Shown: positions 55,662-64,000, counted from the stretch's first letter. The stretch is DNA of 64,000 nucleotides from Rhodobacteraceae bacterium F11138 (GCA_016521575.1 JAEKDP010000011.1:50488-114487); one strand, 5' to 3'. Notes: generated by a model not told the origin, from the sequence alone. Made by a program: numbers and translations.

Positions 55662-56751
55662 CGGCCAGCACCTCCGCGTTTGCGGCACTTTTCAGGGCCT
55701 GTCCGGTGGTTGCATTGAACAGCGTGATCGTTCGCGGGTCGAAATGCAGACCGGTCTGGTCACCGACTTTGACGCTATCCGATGACGACAGCCGCGCCTT
55801 GATGGCGCCATTGGCCGTGTCCAACGTCACGATCTGCGTGGTGCCCAGGTATTCCGTCGCCGTCACGCGACCACGGTAGGCCGCGCTGTCATCAAGGCAC
55901 ACGTGTTCGGGTCTGATGCCGAAAGTCAGGGCGCCGCGTGTTCCTTCGCGCACCTCTGGCACATTGAAAGATACGTCACCTAGCTGCACCTTTGTTGCGC
56001 CGGTCCCTATCGTGCCTTCGAAGTCGAGAAAATTCATGGGCGGAGAGCCAATAAACTGCGCCACAAATTTGGTCGCTGGCCAATCGTAAATATCCTGAGG
56101 GACACCGAACTGTTCAACAACGCCGTGGTTCATGACCACAATCTTGTCGCCCATCTGTATGGCCTCAAGTTGGTCATGGGTCACATAGACGGTCGTTGCG
56201 TTCATTCGGTCATGCAGCGCGCGCAGCTCTTCTGACATGTGTTCACGGAACTCGGCGTCCAACGCGCCCAAAGGTTCATCCATAAAGAACGCCTTGGGAT
56301 CGCGGACGATGGCACGGCCTAGCGCCACGCGCTGACGATCACCACCAGACAGGCCACCGACAGGCTTGTTCAGAATGTCGGTTATTCCAAGAACCTCGGC
56401 GATCTCGCCAACCTTCTGTTTGACCTGTGCCTTCGGCATCCCCTGACTAAGCAGAGGATAGCTGATGTTTTTGCCGACATTCATGTGTGGATACAGCGCG
56501 AACATCTGGAATACGAAGGCAATGTCGCGTTGGCTGGCGGGCTTTTGGCCCACCTCTTCGCCGTCGATGTAGATTTCGCCCGATGTGGGCAACTCAAGCC
56601 CCGCCATCATCCGCAGCGTTGTGGTCTTGCCGCAGCCCGAGGGCCCCAGCAGCATGAAGAATTCGCCATCTTCAATCGTGAACGTCGAGGATTGGACGGC
56701 CGTGAACTTCCCGAATTCCTTGCGCAGGTTTTCAATTCTGATCTGTGCCAT
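55654..56751 (-). CDS. Sugar/polyol ABC transporter ATPase (first of two)
   Basis: A 365-residue MalK-type ATPase: Walker A GPSGCGKTT, Q-loop FVFQMFALYPHMNV, signature LSGGDRQRVALGRAIV, Walker B AFFMDEPLGALDAE, and a TOBE domain (FGIRPEHVC). It probably forms a heterodimer with the second ATPase. It lies three bases after the small membrane protein gene. Confidence 0.9.
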   Translation of the reverse strand: MAQIRIENLRKEFGKFTAVQSSTFTIEDGEFFMLLGPSGCGKTTTLRMMAGLELPTSGEIYIDGEEVGQKPASQRDIAFVFQMFALYPHMNVGKNISYPLLSQGMPKAQVKQKVGEIAEVLGITDILNKPVGGLSGGDRQRVALGRAIVRDPKAFFMDEPLGALDAEFREHMSEELRALHDRMNATTVYVTHDQLEAIQMGDKIVVMNHGVVEQFGVPQDIYDWPATKFVAQFIGSPPMNFLDFEGTIGTGATKVQLGDVSFNVPEVREGTRGALTFGIRPEHVCLDDSAAYRGRVTATEYLGTTQIVTLDTANGAIKARLSSSDSVKVGDQTGLHFDPRTITLFNATTGQALKSAANAEVLADG

Positions 56752-56754
56752 GTC

Positions 56755-56943
56755 TTACTCCGGGAAGTGGCTGACAATGATGAACATCACCGTGCCAACA
56801 AGGGTGACAATGAAGGAATAGCTGTAGAGCCCGATCGCAACCGGTTGCATCAACATGATGACGCCAAGTGCGATAAGTACTGACGCCACCATTTCCCACG
56901 GGCCGCGCCGAAGCCGCAGTAATCCATTGATAAAATTGGTCAT
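56755..56943 (-). CDS. Small membrane protein of the ABC operon
   Basis: A 62-residue protein with two hydrophobic segments (MVASVLIALGVIMLMQPVAI and YSFIVTLVGTVMFIIVSHF) and a basic N-terminus (GLLRLRRGP). It is located between a permease and an ATPase gene, with an ATGA overlap on the permease side, so it is very likely expressed. Small integral membrane proteins occur at this place in some glycerol-type ABC operons (compare DUF2160), but I cannot confirm the family. Its role, perhaps transporter assembly, is unknown. Confidence 0.75.
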   Translation of the reverse strand: MTNFINGLLRLRRGPWEMVASVLIALGVIMLMQPVAIGLYSYSFIVTLVGTVMFIIVSHFPE

Positions 56944-57878
56944 TTGCGTACCGCTCCGAATGTAATGCCGCGCAGCAGGTGTTTGCGCAACAGCACGGTG
57001 AACACCATCACCGGGACTAGGAAGATCGTGGCGCCCGCAGCCACAGCGGGCCAGTCTTTGCCGTTCACACCGATGATGTTCGGAATAAAGGGCGGTGCCG
57101 TCTGCGCCTCACCGGATGTCAGCAACACGGCGAAAGCATATTCATTCCACGCAAAGATCAGACAGAAAATGGCCGTCGATGCGATGCCGGTGGCGGCCTG
57201 TGGCAGGACGACTTTGTAGAAGGCCTGAAACCGCGTGTAGCCGTCGATGAGGGCCGCTTCTTCGTATTCCATCGGGATTTCGTCGATGAACCCTTTCAGC
57301 AGCCACACGGACAACGACAGATTCACTGCCGTGTACAGCAGGATCATCCCAAGATGCGTGTCGTTCAGTCCCAAATTGCGGAACATCAGGAAGATCGGGA
57401 TCGCCACAGCGATGGGCGGCATCATGCGCGTCGACAGAATGAAGAACAACAGATCGTCTTTCAGCGGCACGCGGAACCGGCTGAAAGCATAGGCGGCAGC
57501 GGTGCCAAGGATCATGCACAGGGCCGTTGATCCAAAACCGATGATGACCGAGTTCAGGAACCGCTCGCCATAGCGCGAGGGCCCGGAAATGACAGTGCCA
57601 CGCTCTCGGGCGATTTCGTCGTACCATGTCTGCGGCGGGCCTGCGGCCTCCAGCATGTCTGGTGTGGCGCGGGTCCGGTCGGTGAACAGGTTCACATAGC
57701 CTTCCAAAGTCGGCTCAAAGACGATGACTGGTGGATAGGCGATTGAATCGACCGGGGATTTGAAACCCGTGGCAATGATCCAAATGAGTGGGATAAGCGT
57801 GATGACCGCATAGGCCGCCACAAGAATACCGGCAAACCACTTGGTCCCGTTGGTCGGTTCGGTGACGGAAAAGCTCAT
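56940..57878 (-). CDS. Sugar/polyol ABC transporter permease (MalG type)
   Basis: A 312-residue permease with the first helix GILVAAYAVITLIPLIWIIA. It has a large periplasmic loop, then LNSVIIGFGSTALCMILGTA and the EAA loop YEEAALIDGYTRFQAFYKVV before LPQAATGIAST. The start is at 57878 (MSFSVTEPTNG); the frame extends 34 codons upstream. ATGA overlaps occur at both ends. Confidence 0.91.
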   Translation of the reverse strand: MSFSVTEPTNGTKWFAGILVAAYAVITLIPLIWIIATGFKSPVDSIAYPPVIVFEPTLEGYVNLFTDRTRATPDMLEAAGPPQTWYDEIARERGTVISGPSRYGERFLNSVIIGFGSTALCMILGTAAAYAFSRFRVPLKDDLLFFILSTRMMPPIAVAIPIFLMFRNLGLNDTHLGMILLYTAVNLSLSVWLLKGFIDEIPMEYEEAALIDGYTRFQAFYKVVLPQAATGIASTAIFCLIFAWNEYAFAVLLTSGEAQTAPPFIPNIIGVNGKDWPAVAAGATIFLVPVMVFTVLLRKHLLRGITFGAVRK

Positions 57879-58822
57879 CTTTCTTTTACCTTGTTGAGCG
57901 CTTTGACGTAGATCGAGGCAAGGCCGAAGACGGTTACAAATAGGATGACGGCGTAAGCGGACGAATATCCGGTGCGCCACTTCTCGAACGCCTCCCGTTT
58001 GAGATCGATCGACGTGAGCGTCGTTGTGTTGCCCGGGCCGCCGCCTGTCAGCTGCACCACCAAGTCAAACATCTTGAAATTCTCGATCCCGCGGAACAGC
58101 ACGGCCAGCATGAGGAACGGCAGCGCCATAGGGACCGTGATCGTCCAGAACTGTCGCCACTTGCTGGCGCGGTCACACTCGGCGGCCTCATAAATGCTAT
58201 CAGGGATGGACCGCAGGCCCGCCAGGCAGATCAGCATAACAAAGGGCGTCCACATCCAGGTGTCTGCAATGATGATTGCCCAAGGGGCCAGATGCACATC
58301 GCCAATCATCGAAAAACTGGCCGGATCAGCGCCCGTAAAGAAGGCGATCACGTAGTTGAAGAGGCCGATCTGCGGCTGGTAGAGGAAGGTCCAGAAGTTG
58401 CCGACGACAGCTGGCGACAGCATCATCGGGAAGACGATGATTGTCGTCCAAAGGTCATTCCCTTTGAATTTCTTGTTGATCAGATAGGCCAGCGTGAACC
58501 CGATCAGGACCTGCAGGACGATGGTCCACAACAGGAAATGCGCGGTGGCCTGCATGGTATTCCAGATATCGGGATCGTTGAGAATGCGTTCGTAATTGCG
58601 CAGTCCAACCCACTCGACATCCTTGTTGGGCCTGTTGACCCTGAAGTTCGTAAAGCTCAGCCGGATCGTCCAGATCAGCGGAAAGATGTTCACGGCCAGC
58701 AGAAGAAAAATCGTCGGGGCCACAAAGATCCAGGCAATCGCCCGGTCGGACAGCCCCTTGATGGTGCGGGCCATTCCGTCCGGCGTCTTTTGGGCCATCA
58801 TTTTTATGGGTGATGCGGTCAT
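57875..58822 (-). CDS. Sugar/polyol ABC transporter permease (MalF type)
   Basis: A 315-residue permease with AIAWIFVAPTIFLLLAVNIF as first helix, SFTNFRVNRPNKDVEWVGLR and the EAA-like loop EAAECDRASKWRQFWTITVP. GIENFKMFDLVVQLTGGGPG is the usual family segment. The ATG at 58822 has a good ribosome site (aaagga). An intercistronic hairpin lies between it and the upstream binding-protein gene. Confidence 0.91.
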   Translation of the reverse strand: MTASPIKMMAQKTPDGMARTIKGLSDRAIAWIFVAPTIFLLLAVNIFPLIWTIRLSFTNFRVNRPNKDVEWVGLRNYERILNDPDIWNTMQATAHFLLWTIVLQVLIGFTLAYLINKKFKGNDLWTTIIVFPMMLSPAVVGNFWTFLYQPQIGLFNYVIAFFTGADPASFSMIGDVHLAPWAIIIADTWMWTPFVMLICLAGLRSIPDSIYEAAECDRASKWRQFWTITVPMALPFLMLAVLFRGIENFKMFDLVVQLTGGGPGNTTTLTSIDLKREAFEKWRTGYSSAYAVILFVTVFGLASIYVKALNKVKER

Positions 58823-58890
58823 CGCGTATCCTTTCGGGTAACATCCGCTGCGCGGTGCCCCATTCTCATTGCCCATTGCGCGAATTGATC

Positions 58891-58917
58891 CCCAGCCGAC
58901 CGACAAGATCGGCTGGG
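58891..58917 (-). promoter_or_regulatory. Intercistronic hairpin after the binding-protein gene
   Basis: A perfect 9-bp stem, CCCAGCCGA (58891-58899) with TCGGCTGGG (58909-58917), has a 9-base loop. It lies in the 144-bp gap between the binding-protein stop and the first permease. It is likely a stabilising hairpin or partial terminator, parallel to the one after the PotD-type gene. Confidence 0.7.
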
Positions 58918-58966
58918 AGATGTCAGTGCATGTGAAACAACCGCATGCAGCCGACAGTGAGGATGG

Positions 58967-60301
58967 TCAAAGCTTGCCTTCGTCCTCGAAGACTTCCGTC
59001 CAATCGCGGACCAGACCATCAAGGGCCTCTTGCGCGGTGCCTTCGCCAGCAACCACGTAGTTGTGGAGTCGTTCTTGCGTAGCGATCAGCAGATCGGCAT
59101 AGGCCGGTTCCGCCCAGAAATCTTTGACGATGGCCATGCTATCAAGGAAGGTCTGCGCATAGGGCTGGCTTTCCACAAAGCTGGGGTCTTCCACCACGGC
59201 GCTCAGCGCGGAGTAGCCACCCAATTCCCACCAACGGGCCTGAACTTCAGGCTGGGCGAACCACTGGATGTACTCCAGCGCCGCATCCTGCTTTTCAGAA
59301 TAGGCCACAACAGAGATTCCCTGCCCGCCCAATTGGGCGAACTGACTTGCCGGACCAGCGGGGTTCGGGAAGTATCCAGACTTGCCGCCACCAACATTTT
59401 CATCCGCTTCGACACCGGGCCAGATAAAGGCAAAGTTCATCTGCATAGCCACCTGGCCGGACCGGTAGGCGTCAATGTTTTCGCCCATGTACCAGTTCGA
59501 AGATCCGGGCGGCGTGCCTGTCTCGTACAGCTCACGGTAGGCTTCGAGACCCGCCGCTGCTTCAGCGGAGTTCACGAAGCCTGCAAGGTCATAGGCCTGT
59601 TCGGGGTTTTCGTACTGGAAGCCGTAGTTATACAACCAGTTGGTCGCACCCATCGTGATGCCTTCGGACCCGCGTTCAGTATAGATCGCAGCGCCATACA
59701 CCGTGGTGCCATCGATATCACGGCCCTGGAAGAACTGCGCAATATCCGTCAGTTGATCAAGGGTTTCAGGAACGCCCAGATCGTAGCCGTAGGTTTCTGT
59801 AAACTCGGCCTGAAGTTCAGGGCGCTCGAACCAGTCTTTGCGGTAGGTCCAGCCCACCACGTCACCGAATGCTGGCAGTGCATAGTAGTTCGGCGTGTTT
59901 TTCGGCCATTCCGCATAGCCTGTTACCGTCGCGGGGATGAAATCACCCATGTCGATTCCGTTGGCATCAAAGAAGTCGTTCAACTTCACGTAATGTCCGT
60001 TCTCGGCACCGCCACCGATCCACTGGCTGTCGCCGATCATCAGATCACACAGCTGGCCGCCTGAATTCAACTCATTCAACATGCGGTCGGCAAAGCTGGT
60101 CCAAGGCACGAATTCAAAGTTCATCGTATGGCCGGACTGCGCTTCAAAATCCTTTGACAGTTCAACCAAGGCGTTTGCCGGATCCCATGCGGCCCAGCAC
60201 AGCGTGAGCTCCGTCGCGTCGCCATCCGCGATCGCGGTGCCCGCAATCACGGTCGACAAGATCGCCCCTGCTGCGGATGTGGTGAGAAGGGTGTTTTTCA
60301 T
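58967..60301 (-). CDS. Sugar/polyol ABC transporter binding protein (SBP family 1)
   Basis: A 444-residue secreted binding protein with signal peptide (AAGAILSTVIAGTAIADG). The mature N-terminus ELTLCWAAWDPANALVELSK is followed by GGQLCDLMIGDSQWIGGGAE and AFGDVVGWTYRKDWFE, features of family-1 sugar/glycerol binders. It is first in the operon behind tandem operators. The link to a dihydroxyacetone kinase suggests dihydroxyacetone, glycerol or a related polyol as ligand. This is inference. Confidence 0.9.
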   Translation of the reverse strand: MKNTLLTTSAAGAILSTVIAGTAIADGDATELTLCWAAWDPANALVELSKDFEAQSGHTMNFEFVPWTSFADRMLNELNSGGQLCDLMIGDSQWIGGGAENGHYVKLNDFFDANGIDMGDFIPATVTGYAEWPKNTPNYYALPAFGDVVGWTYRKDWFERPELQAEFTETYGYDLGVPETLDQLTDIAQFFQGRDIDGTTVYGAAIYTERGSEGITMGATNWLYNYGFQYENPEQAYDLAGFVNSAEAAAGLEAYRELYETGTPPGSSNWYMGENIDAYRSGQVAMQMNFAFIWPGVEADENVGGGKSGYFPNPAGPASQFAQLGGQGISVVAYSEKQDAALEYIQWFAQPEVQARWWELGGYSALSAVVEDPSFVESQPYAQTFLDSMAIVKDFWAEPAYADLLIATQERLHNYVVAGEGTAQEALDGLVRDWTEVFEDEGKL

Positions 60302-60370
60302 AAGGATATCTCCTCCCTGAGTTTGAGCGCAGCCTCCTCGCCGCGACTCGGTGCTTCACTTTGCTAGTTA

Positions 60371-60414
60371 ATGCACGTGCCTCATTGCAAGAAATTTCTG
60401 ATGCACGTGCCTCA
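60371..60414. promoter_or_regulatory. Tandem operators of the LacI-family regulator
   Basis: The 14-mer ATGCACGTGCCTCA occurs twice exactly, at 60371-60384 and 60401-60414, 30 bp apart (about three helical turns). Each copy has the palindromic core GCACGTGC. They lie in the 230-bp divergent region between the binding-protein gene and the LacI-type gene, about 70-110 bp from the former. They are strong candidates for operators controlling both. Confidence 0.75.
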
Positions 60415-60531
60415 AAATCTGTTACAGATGACGTGGTTCAAGTTAGAAATCACCAAGAAAGTCACTGGTTTTCGATGCTACAAAGGTCTGATAAAACTTC
60501 AAAATCCGCTGGAACTTGGGGTGACCGCCTG

Positions 60532-61554
60532 ATGCTGCGACCGACGACAAAAGACTTGGCCAAAGCCGCCGGCGTCAGCCGCGCGACCGTCGATCGTGTC
60601 CTCAACGGGCGTGAAGGCGTCAAACAAAAGACTGTCGATAAGGTGAATGCCGCGATCAAAGAGCTTGGATTCGTTCGCAACATTCAGGCGGCGAACCTTG
60701 CCAAGTCGAAACGCTATCGTTTCGTATTTGCCCTGCCTCGTTCGGGAGACGAATTTCTGCGGGAACTCGTGCGGCACATCGAAGAGGCCGAAGAGGCTTT
60801 CGCCACCGACCAAATTTGGTGCGACGTACAGCGCATCGACGAAAACGACCCGCATAGCATTGCCTCATTTTTGGCTTCACTTTCGCCCGATGACGCAAGT
60901 GGCGTCGCCATCATGGCGCCGGAATCGCCGCAAGTGAGAGACGCGATTTTCCGCCTTCAGGAAAGGGGTGTTGCCGCCGTTCCATTCATCTCTGACCAAA
61001 CAACAATGGAAACCGACTCGGTCGGTATAGACAACCGCGCGGCGGGCGCCACCGCTGCTTTGCTGCTTGGTCGCTTTTGTGGTGCTGCGAACGGGTCGGT
61101 CATGGTGATTGCGGAAAGCATGCAGTCGCGCGACAGCCTCGAACGCCGCCTTGGTTTCGACAAAGAGCTGGGGCAGCGCTTTCCCGCTCTAACTGCCCTT
61201 CCATCGCTTGAGACCTATGGCGACGAGGAACGCACCGAAAGTATCATCACCAACATGCTCAGGGCCAACCACAACATCGTTGGCATATACATTATGTCCT
61301 CCGAAGCCCGCGTTCCTTTGAAGATCCTATCGGGGCTTCAAGAGACTGATCGGTTGGTGCGCGTGGCGCATGAACGGACACCCTTCACGGAAAAGGCCCT
61401 TAACAATGGTCAGTTGGACTGCGTGATCACACAAAACGCGGGCCACCTTGTCCGGAGTGCCGTCCGGAAGTTGAAGGCGATCTCAGACGGCAGCAGCACG
61501 CACCGTCAACAAGAACAGATCCGAGTGGAAATACTATTGCCGACGAACCTATGA
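60532..61554 (+). CDS. LacI-family transcriptional regulator
   Basis: A 340-residue regulator with the LacI helix-turn-helix and hinge (TTKDLAKAAGVSRATVDRVL, then NGREGVKQKTVDKVNAAIKE). The periplasmic-binding-like sensor has VAIMAPESPQVRDAI, DSVGIDNRAAGATAALLLGR and IGIYIMSS-like segments (GIYIMSSEARVPL). I chose the ATG at 60532; the upstream frame (57 codons from 60361) covers the operators and is unlikely. It is divergent from the ABC-dihydroxyacetone-kinase operon and presumably regulates it. Confidence 0.92.
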   Translation: MLRPTTKDLAKAAGVSRATVDRVLNGREGVKQKTVDKVNAAIKELGFVRNIQAANLAKSKRYRFVFALPRSGDEFLRELVRHIEEAEEAFATDQIWCDVQRIDENDPHSIASFLASLSPDDASGVAIMAPESPQVRDAIFRLQERGVAAVPFISDQTTMETDSVGIDNRAAGATAALLLGRFCGAANGSVMVIAESMQSRDSLERRLGFDKELGQRFPALTALPSLETYGDEERTESIITNMLRANHNIVGIYIMSSEARVPLKILSGLQETDRLVRVAHERTPFTEKALNNGQLDCVITQNAGHLVRSAVRKLKAISDGSSTHRQQEQIRVEILLPTNL

Positions 61555-61881
61555 CTTTTGCCAATGGCGGCAATCCACCGCCGTGGACCCCGGCAATTCA
61601 TTGCTGCGATAGCAGCTTACATGGCCACCATTCGCGGCGCGGCGAAAAACTGAATTCGGCCGAAATCACGGTGTGCGGAAAAAGCCGACCTTTGAGCATA
61701 GTCTGCGAAAGTCCGCTTACCGCCCTCTCTTCCGGCCAATCCAAATTTCAGTGACAGTAACGCGGCAACGGAACGCTTGCCTCGCGCGCTACAACCGCAC
61801 CGTTCGCGCCAGTGAGCGTGACGGAAGCGCCTGCGCCGCAGGCCAATTCAGTTGATCCCTGTCCGCCTCCGGGGCTGTCAG
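61555..61881. other. Intergenic stretch after the LacI-type gene
   Basis: No gene is supported. A small GC hairpin (GCTGC-GATA-GCAGC, 61603-61616) without a T tract lies about 50 bp after the regulator stop and might contribute to transcript ending. Confidence 0.4.
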
Positions 61882-62115
61882 ATCTCGGTGCCGCAGACCG
61901 AACGCATCGCCGGTGAAGGCGTCGAGTCAAGCCTGTCGACCCTGGCAGACCTGATCGAGACCCATGTGCGTGCCGCTCGCCGCCTGCATGGCCCCTCCCG
62001 GCAGATCTGCCTTGCAAATCGCCTGTCGGGCAATGGACGACACGACCGTGCCACTCCAGGCGCGGGGTGGCGCGAAAACGCGCCCTGCGCGGCATGGCCT
62101 TGGGCAGGAAGTCGT
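61882..62115 (+). pseudogene. IS66-family transposase fragment, frameshifted
   Basis: One frame reads ISVPQTERIAGEGVESSLST, then LADLIETHVRAARRLHG, similar to the stretch of IS66 TnpC before the catalytic core (Y.Q.EI...EGV.LSRSTLADWV). Another frame continues AMDDTTVPLQARGGAKTRPA, matching the DDTPVPVLAPGKGKTKTGR motif. A frameshift separates them, and both sides are missing. Confidence 0.6.
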
Positions 62116-62559
62116 GGCTATTCACGCCGCCCAGTATCGAAAACCTGCGCGAACTCAGCGTAGTGGACCCTGAGCACGGGCGCTGATCTCCGCGTAGCCT
62201 ACGCCGAATGCTTCCCGAGTGGTTGGGGCAAGACATTTTCGAAACCATTGAGGAGGCACAGGTCCAGACAACCGAAGGGACCTGAACCTATACCAACGAG
62301 CGACCCGACATGGACATCGGTGGGATCGGTGGGCGCTTGCTACGATTGTGAGTATGGTATTGCGGCTTGATGGCCTGACCCATGTTGTGATTGGCTGCGT
62401 GTCATTGCGTTGATGTGTCGCGACCGTCAAGTCGCCCCGGCAACGGGCGAGATGTGACCTCATAGGAGCCTGACGGGGGCGCCCCATCACAGTCTCGTCC
62501 CCGCGGATCGGTACCTGGGTATTCTTGATAATGAGTGCACCACGAAGGCTATACACCCT
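62116..62559. other. Stretch between transposase fragments
   Basis: No convincing gene. It is flanked by IS66-like and IS110-like debris and is probably a mosaic of decayed mobile DNA. Confidence 0.4.
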
Positions 62560-62655
62560 GTGATCATCGGTATCGATACCCACGAGGCGACGCATGTTGC
62601 CGTCGCAATCGATACGCAAGAGACGTGCTTGGCAGCGCTTTCGTCCCGGCAACCT
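62560..62655 (+). pseudogene. IS110-family transposase N-terminal fragment
   Basis: The frame reads MIIGIDTHEATHVAVAIDTQ, then ETCLAALSSRQ. This is the start of an IS110-family (DEDD) transposase, with the first catalytic Asp in GIDTH. After about 30 codons the similarity ends. The rest of the element is absent. Confidence 0.65.
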
Positions 62656-62794
62656 GCGTCCACGATCAGCGCCAGCAGGTCGAACAGCAGACCGGCCGTA
62701 TCGAGATCGACCAGTGTGCGACCTCCGCGTCGGGCCGCAAGATGGCTACTGCACGCCGGCTGTATTGTCAGACGTGCAACAATGGAAACCTGGA

Positions 62795-63778
62795 CTATTG
62801 CGGAAAGATGGTTTTCCAGTCGGTCTTCATGTCGATCAGGAGCCAGCCGTTTTCGGCCGCCGCGTCCAGCCCCTTGTCGAGCTTGCCGATATGCGTTTCG
62901 CGATCATAGGCGTATTCGCGTTCGGCATCGGTGTGATGCACGAAGGCGCCCAGCCGCAGGCCGTCCGCGCCGATGGTGGTGTATTGCAACATCTCGAAAT
63001 CTCCGTCTGAATTTCCGAAGGCGGCGATCGGGCGGTGACCGATATGCGCGTTGATGCCGACAGGCTTGCCCGCCTTGTCGTCGATGAAGTCGATCTTGTC
63101 GGTGCGCATCAGCGCCGGTTTGCCATCGACCATCTTGAATTCGGTGGCGATCGATGATCCGACGACTTGCTGGGGCGGGATGCCGTAAACCTCTTCCGTC
63201 CAGGGGCGCATGAATTCGATGCCGCCGCCGGAAACGATGAAGGTCTCGAAATCATTGTCCTGCAGATACTCGATCAGCTCCAGCATGGGTTGATAGACAA
63301 GCGCGGTATAGGGCTGGTCGAATTTGGGATGTTTCGCGCCCGCCAGCCAATCGCTGGCAATCTCTGCGAACCTTTCCGTGCTCATGCCGGCGTGGGTCGT
63401 CGCAACAAGTTCAAGCAGGCCTTTCTCGCCAGCCGCGCCGAGCGCCTTCATGTCGCCTTCAAGCACGGCCTGGAACGGCTGGGTCGTTTTCCATTCGGGG
63501 TGGTCGTCCGCCATCTCCTTGACCCGGTCGAGGGCAAAGGCCAGCTGGGTATACATCGGCTGTTCGATCCAGAGCGTGCCGTCATTGTCGAAGGTCGCGA
63601 TACGGGCGTCTTCGCCGACATAGGTGTCGCTGTCCTTGTCGGTCACGCCCCGAACGAACGCGATGATGGCGCGCTTGGTGTCGCCCTCGTTCCACGAGGG
63701 CAGCGGATCGTCATCGGCCAGCGCCGGGAGAGCAAGAACAAAAGCAATGGCAAGGCCGGGTGCAAAAGATTTCATCAT
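62795..63778 (-). CDS. Exported HAD-superfamily phosphatase
   Basis: The 327-residue protein has a signal peptide (FAPGLAIAFVLALPALADD) and a haloacid-dehalogenase fold. Motif I is ATFDNDGTLW, with nucleophile Asp64 and acid Asp66. Motif II is within FETFIVSGGGIEFM, and motif IV is AFGNSDGDFEML. The cap insert is large. This type resembles secreted phosphoserine-phosphatase-like proteins. The physiological phosphate ester is not evident. Two adjacent ATGs (63778, 63775) are possible starts. Confidence 0.85.
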   Translation of the reverse strand: MMKSFAPGLAIAFVLALPALADDDPLPSWNEGDTKRAIIAFVRGVTDKDSDTYVGEDARIATFDNDGTLWIEQPMYTQLAFALDRVKEMADDHPEWKTTQPFQAVLEGDMKALGAAGEKGLLELVATTHAGMSTERFAEIASDWLAGAKHPKFDQPYTALVYQPMLELIEYLQDNDFETFIVSGGGIEFMRPWTEEVYGIPPQQVVGSSIATEFKMVDGKPALMRTDKIDFIDDKAGKPVGINAHIGHRPIAAFGNSDGDFEMLQYTTIGADGLRLGAFVHHTDAEREYAYDRETHIGKLDKGLDAAAENGWLLIDMKTDWKTIFPQ

Positions 63779-63862
63779 GGGTCTGCCTTTGGAACTGTCG
63801 ATCAGGTGTCGGGTCTGGGAAACCGGCGATCCCCACAGAACTCGGCCGCAAGCATGCAGGAC

Positions 63863-64000
63863 TCAGTCGCCGGTTGGCAAGCCGATGCTGACGCCATTCT
63901 TTTCAAGCGCATCGCGAACATACTGAGCTGGTACCCCAACGGGGTGGTCGGGCCGGGATAGCCTTCGCTCCGCAGCTTGCGCGGCGGGTAGTCGACACAG
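63863..64000 (-). CDS. C-terminal part of an unidentified protein (cut by window edge)
   Basis: The minus-strand frame is open from the window edge to a TGA at 63863-63865 and ends HPVGVPAQYVRDALEKNGVS, then IGLPTGD. It reads like a genuine protein end, with a helix followed by a short tail. It sits 84 bp upstream of the phosphatase start on the same strand, so it may be in one operon. I do not recognise the family from 45 residues. Confidence 0.4.
   Translation of the reverse strand: MCRLPAAQAAERRLSRPDHPVGVPAQYVRDALEKNGVSIGLPTGD

Noticed and set aside
60361..60531. Upstream extension of the LacI regulator frame
   Set aside because: It would cover the tandem operators, and the HTH in LacI proteins begins at the very N-terminus.

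Overview
The window is GC-rich alphaproteobacterial DNA. Most probably it comes from the Rhodobacterales (Roseobacter group). The evidence is CtrA-type boxes in front of flagellar genes, a motB-flgE-flgK-flgL-flgI block, many ATGA-overlapped operons and numerous ABC importers. This placement is inferred from gene content and style, not from a marker gene.

Layout. 1-4.3 kb: threonine catabolism (tdh 5' end, kbl) with an XRE-cupin regulator, then trpA and an FMN-dependent 2-hydroxy-acid dehydrogenase. 4.5-7.8 kb: an exopolysaccharide control cassette (ExeA-like ATPase, Wzz-type chain-length protein, tyrosine-kinase-like ATPase). 7.8-13 kb: a scarred accessory zone with a tRNA-Gly(TCC), three decayed IS3-family elements and one structurally complete IS3-family element whose right end lies 16 bp beyond the flgI stop codon. 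13-18.9 kb: flagellar genes flgI, flgL, flgK, flgE and motB. 19-23.2 kb: an RND efflux pump and its adaptor. 23.5-28.9 kb: one 1789-residue protein joining two alpha/beta-hydrolase domains to a CHAT (caspase-like) protease. 29.2-37.5 kb: a LuxR 'solo' divergent from a seven-gene operon of two tandem proline iminopeptidase-like hydrolases and a complete peptide ABC importer. 38-40.5 kb: a secreted double propeller protein. 40.9-52.7 kb: a bacterial microcompartment (BMC) operon with its own ABC importer and a divergent DeoR regulator. 53-61.6 kb: a dihydroxyacetone-kinase operon with an ABC importer and a LacI regulator. 61.9-62.7 kb: transposase debris. 62.8-64 kb: a secreted HAD phosphatase and the 3' end of one more gene.

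Three systems stand out. (1) The BMC locus carries a PLP phospho-lyase/aminotransferase, an acylating aldehyde dehydrogenase with a C-terminal encapsulation peptide, a kinase, a short-chain dehydrogenase, two BMC-T, one BMC-H and one BMC-P. This matches the amino-alcohol (RMM/AAUM) class known from Rhodococcus and Mycobacterium, here with a dedicated polyamine-type ABC importer. It also encodes an unassigned 140-residue protein with an encapsulation-peptide-like N-terminus. (2) The LuxR solo has Met and Trp at the two ligand-pocket positions that distinguish plant-responsive solos such as OryR and XccR, and it sits beside pip genes as those do. (3) The CHAT/double-hydrolase protein looks like a protease-activated or protease-linked effector of unknown role. 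Its promoter carries a 16-bp dyad and a repeated octamer.

Transposon scars flank several of these modules, in agreement with modular gain of catabolic islands.
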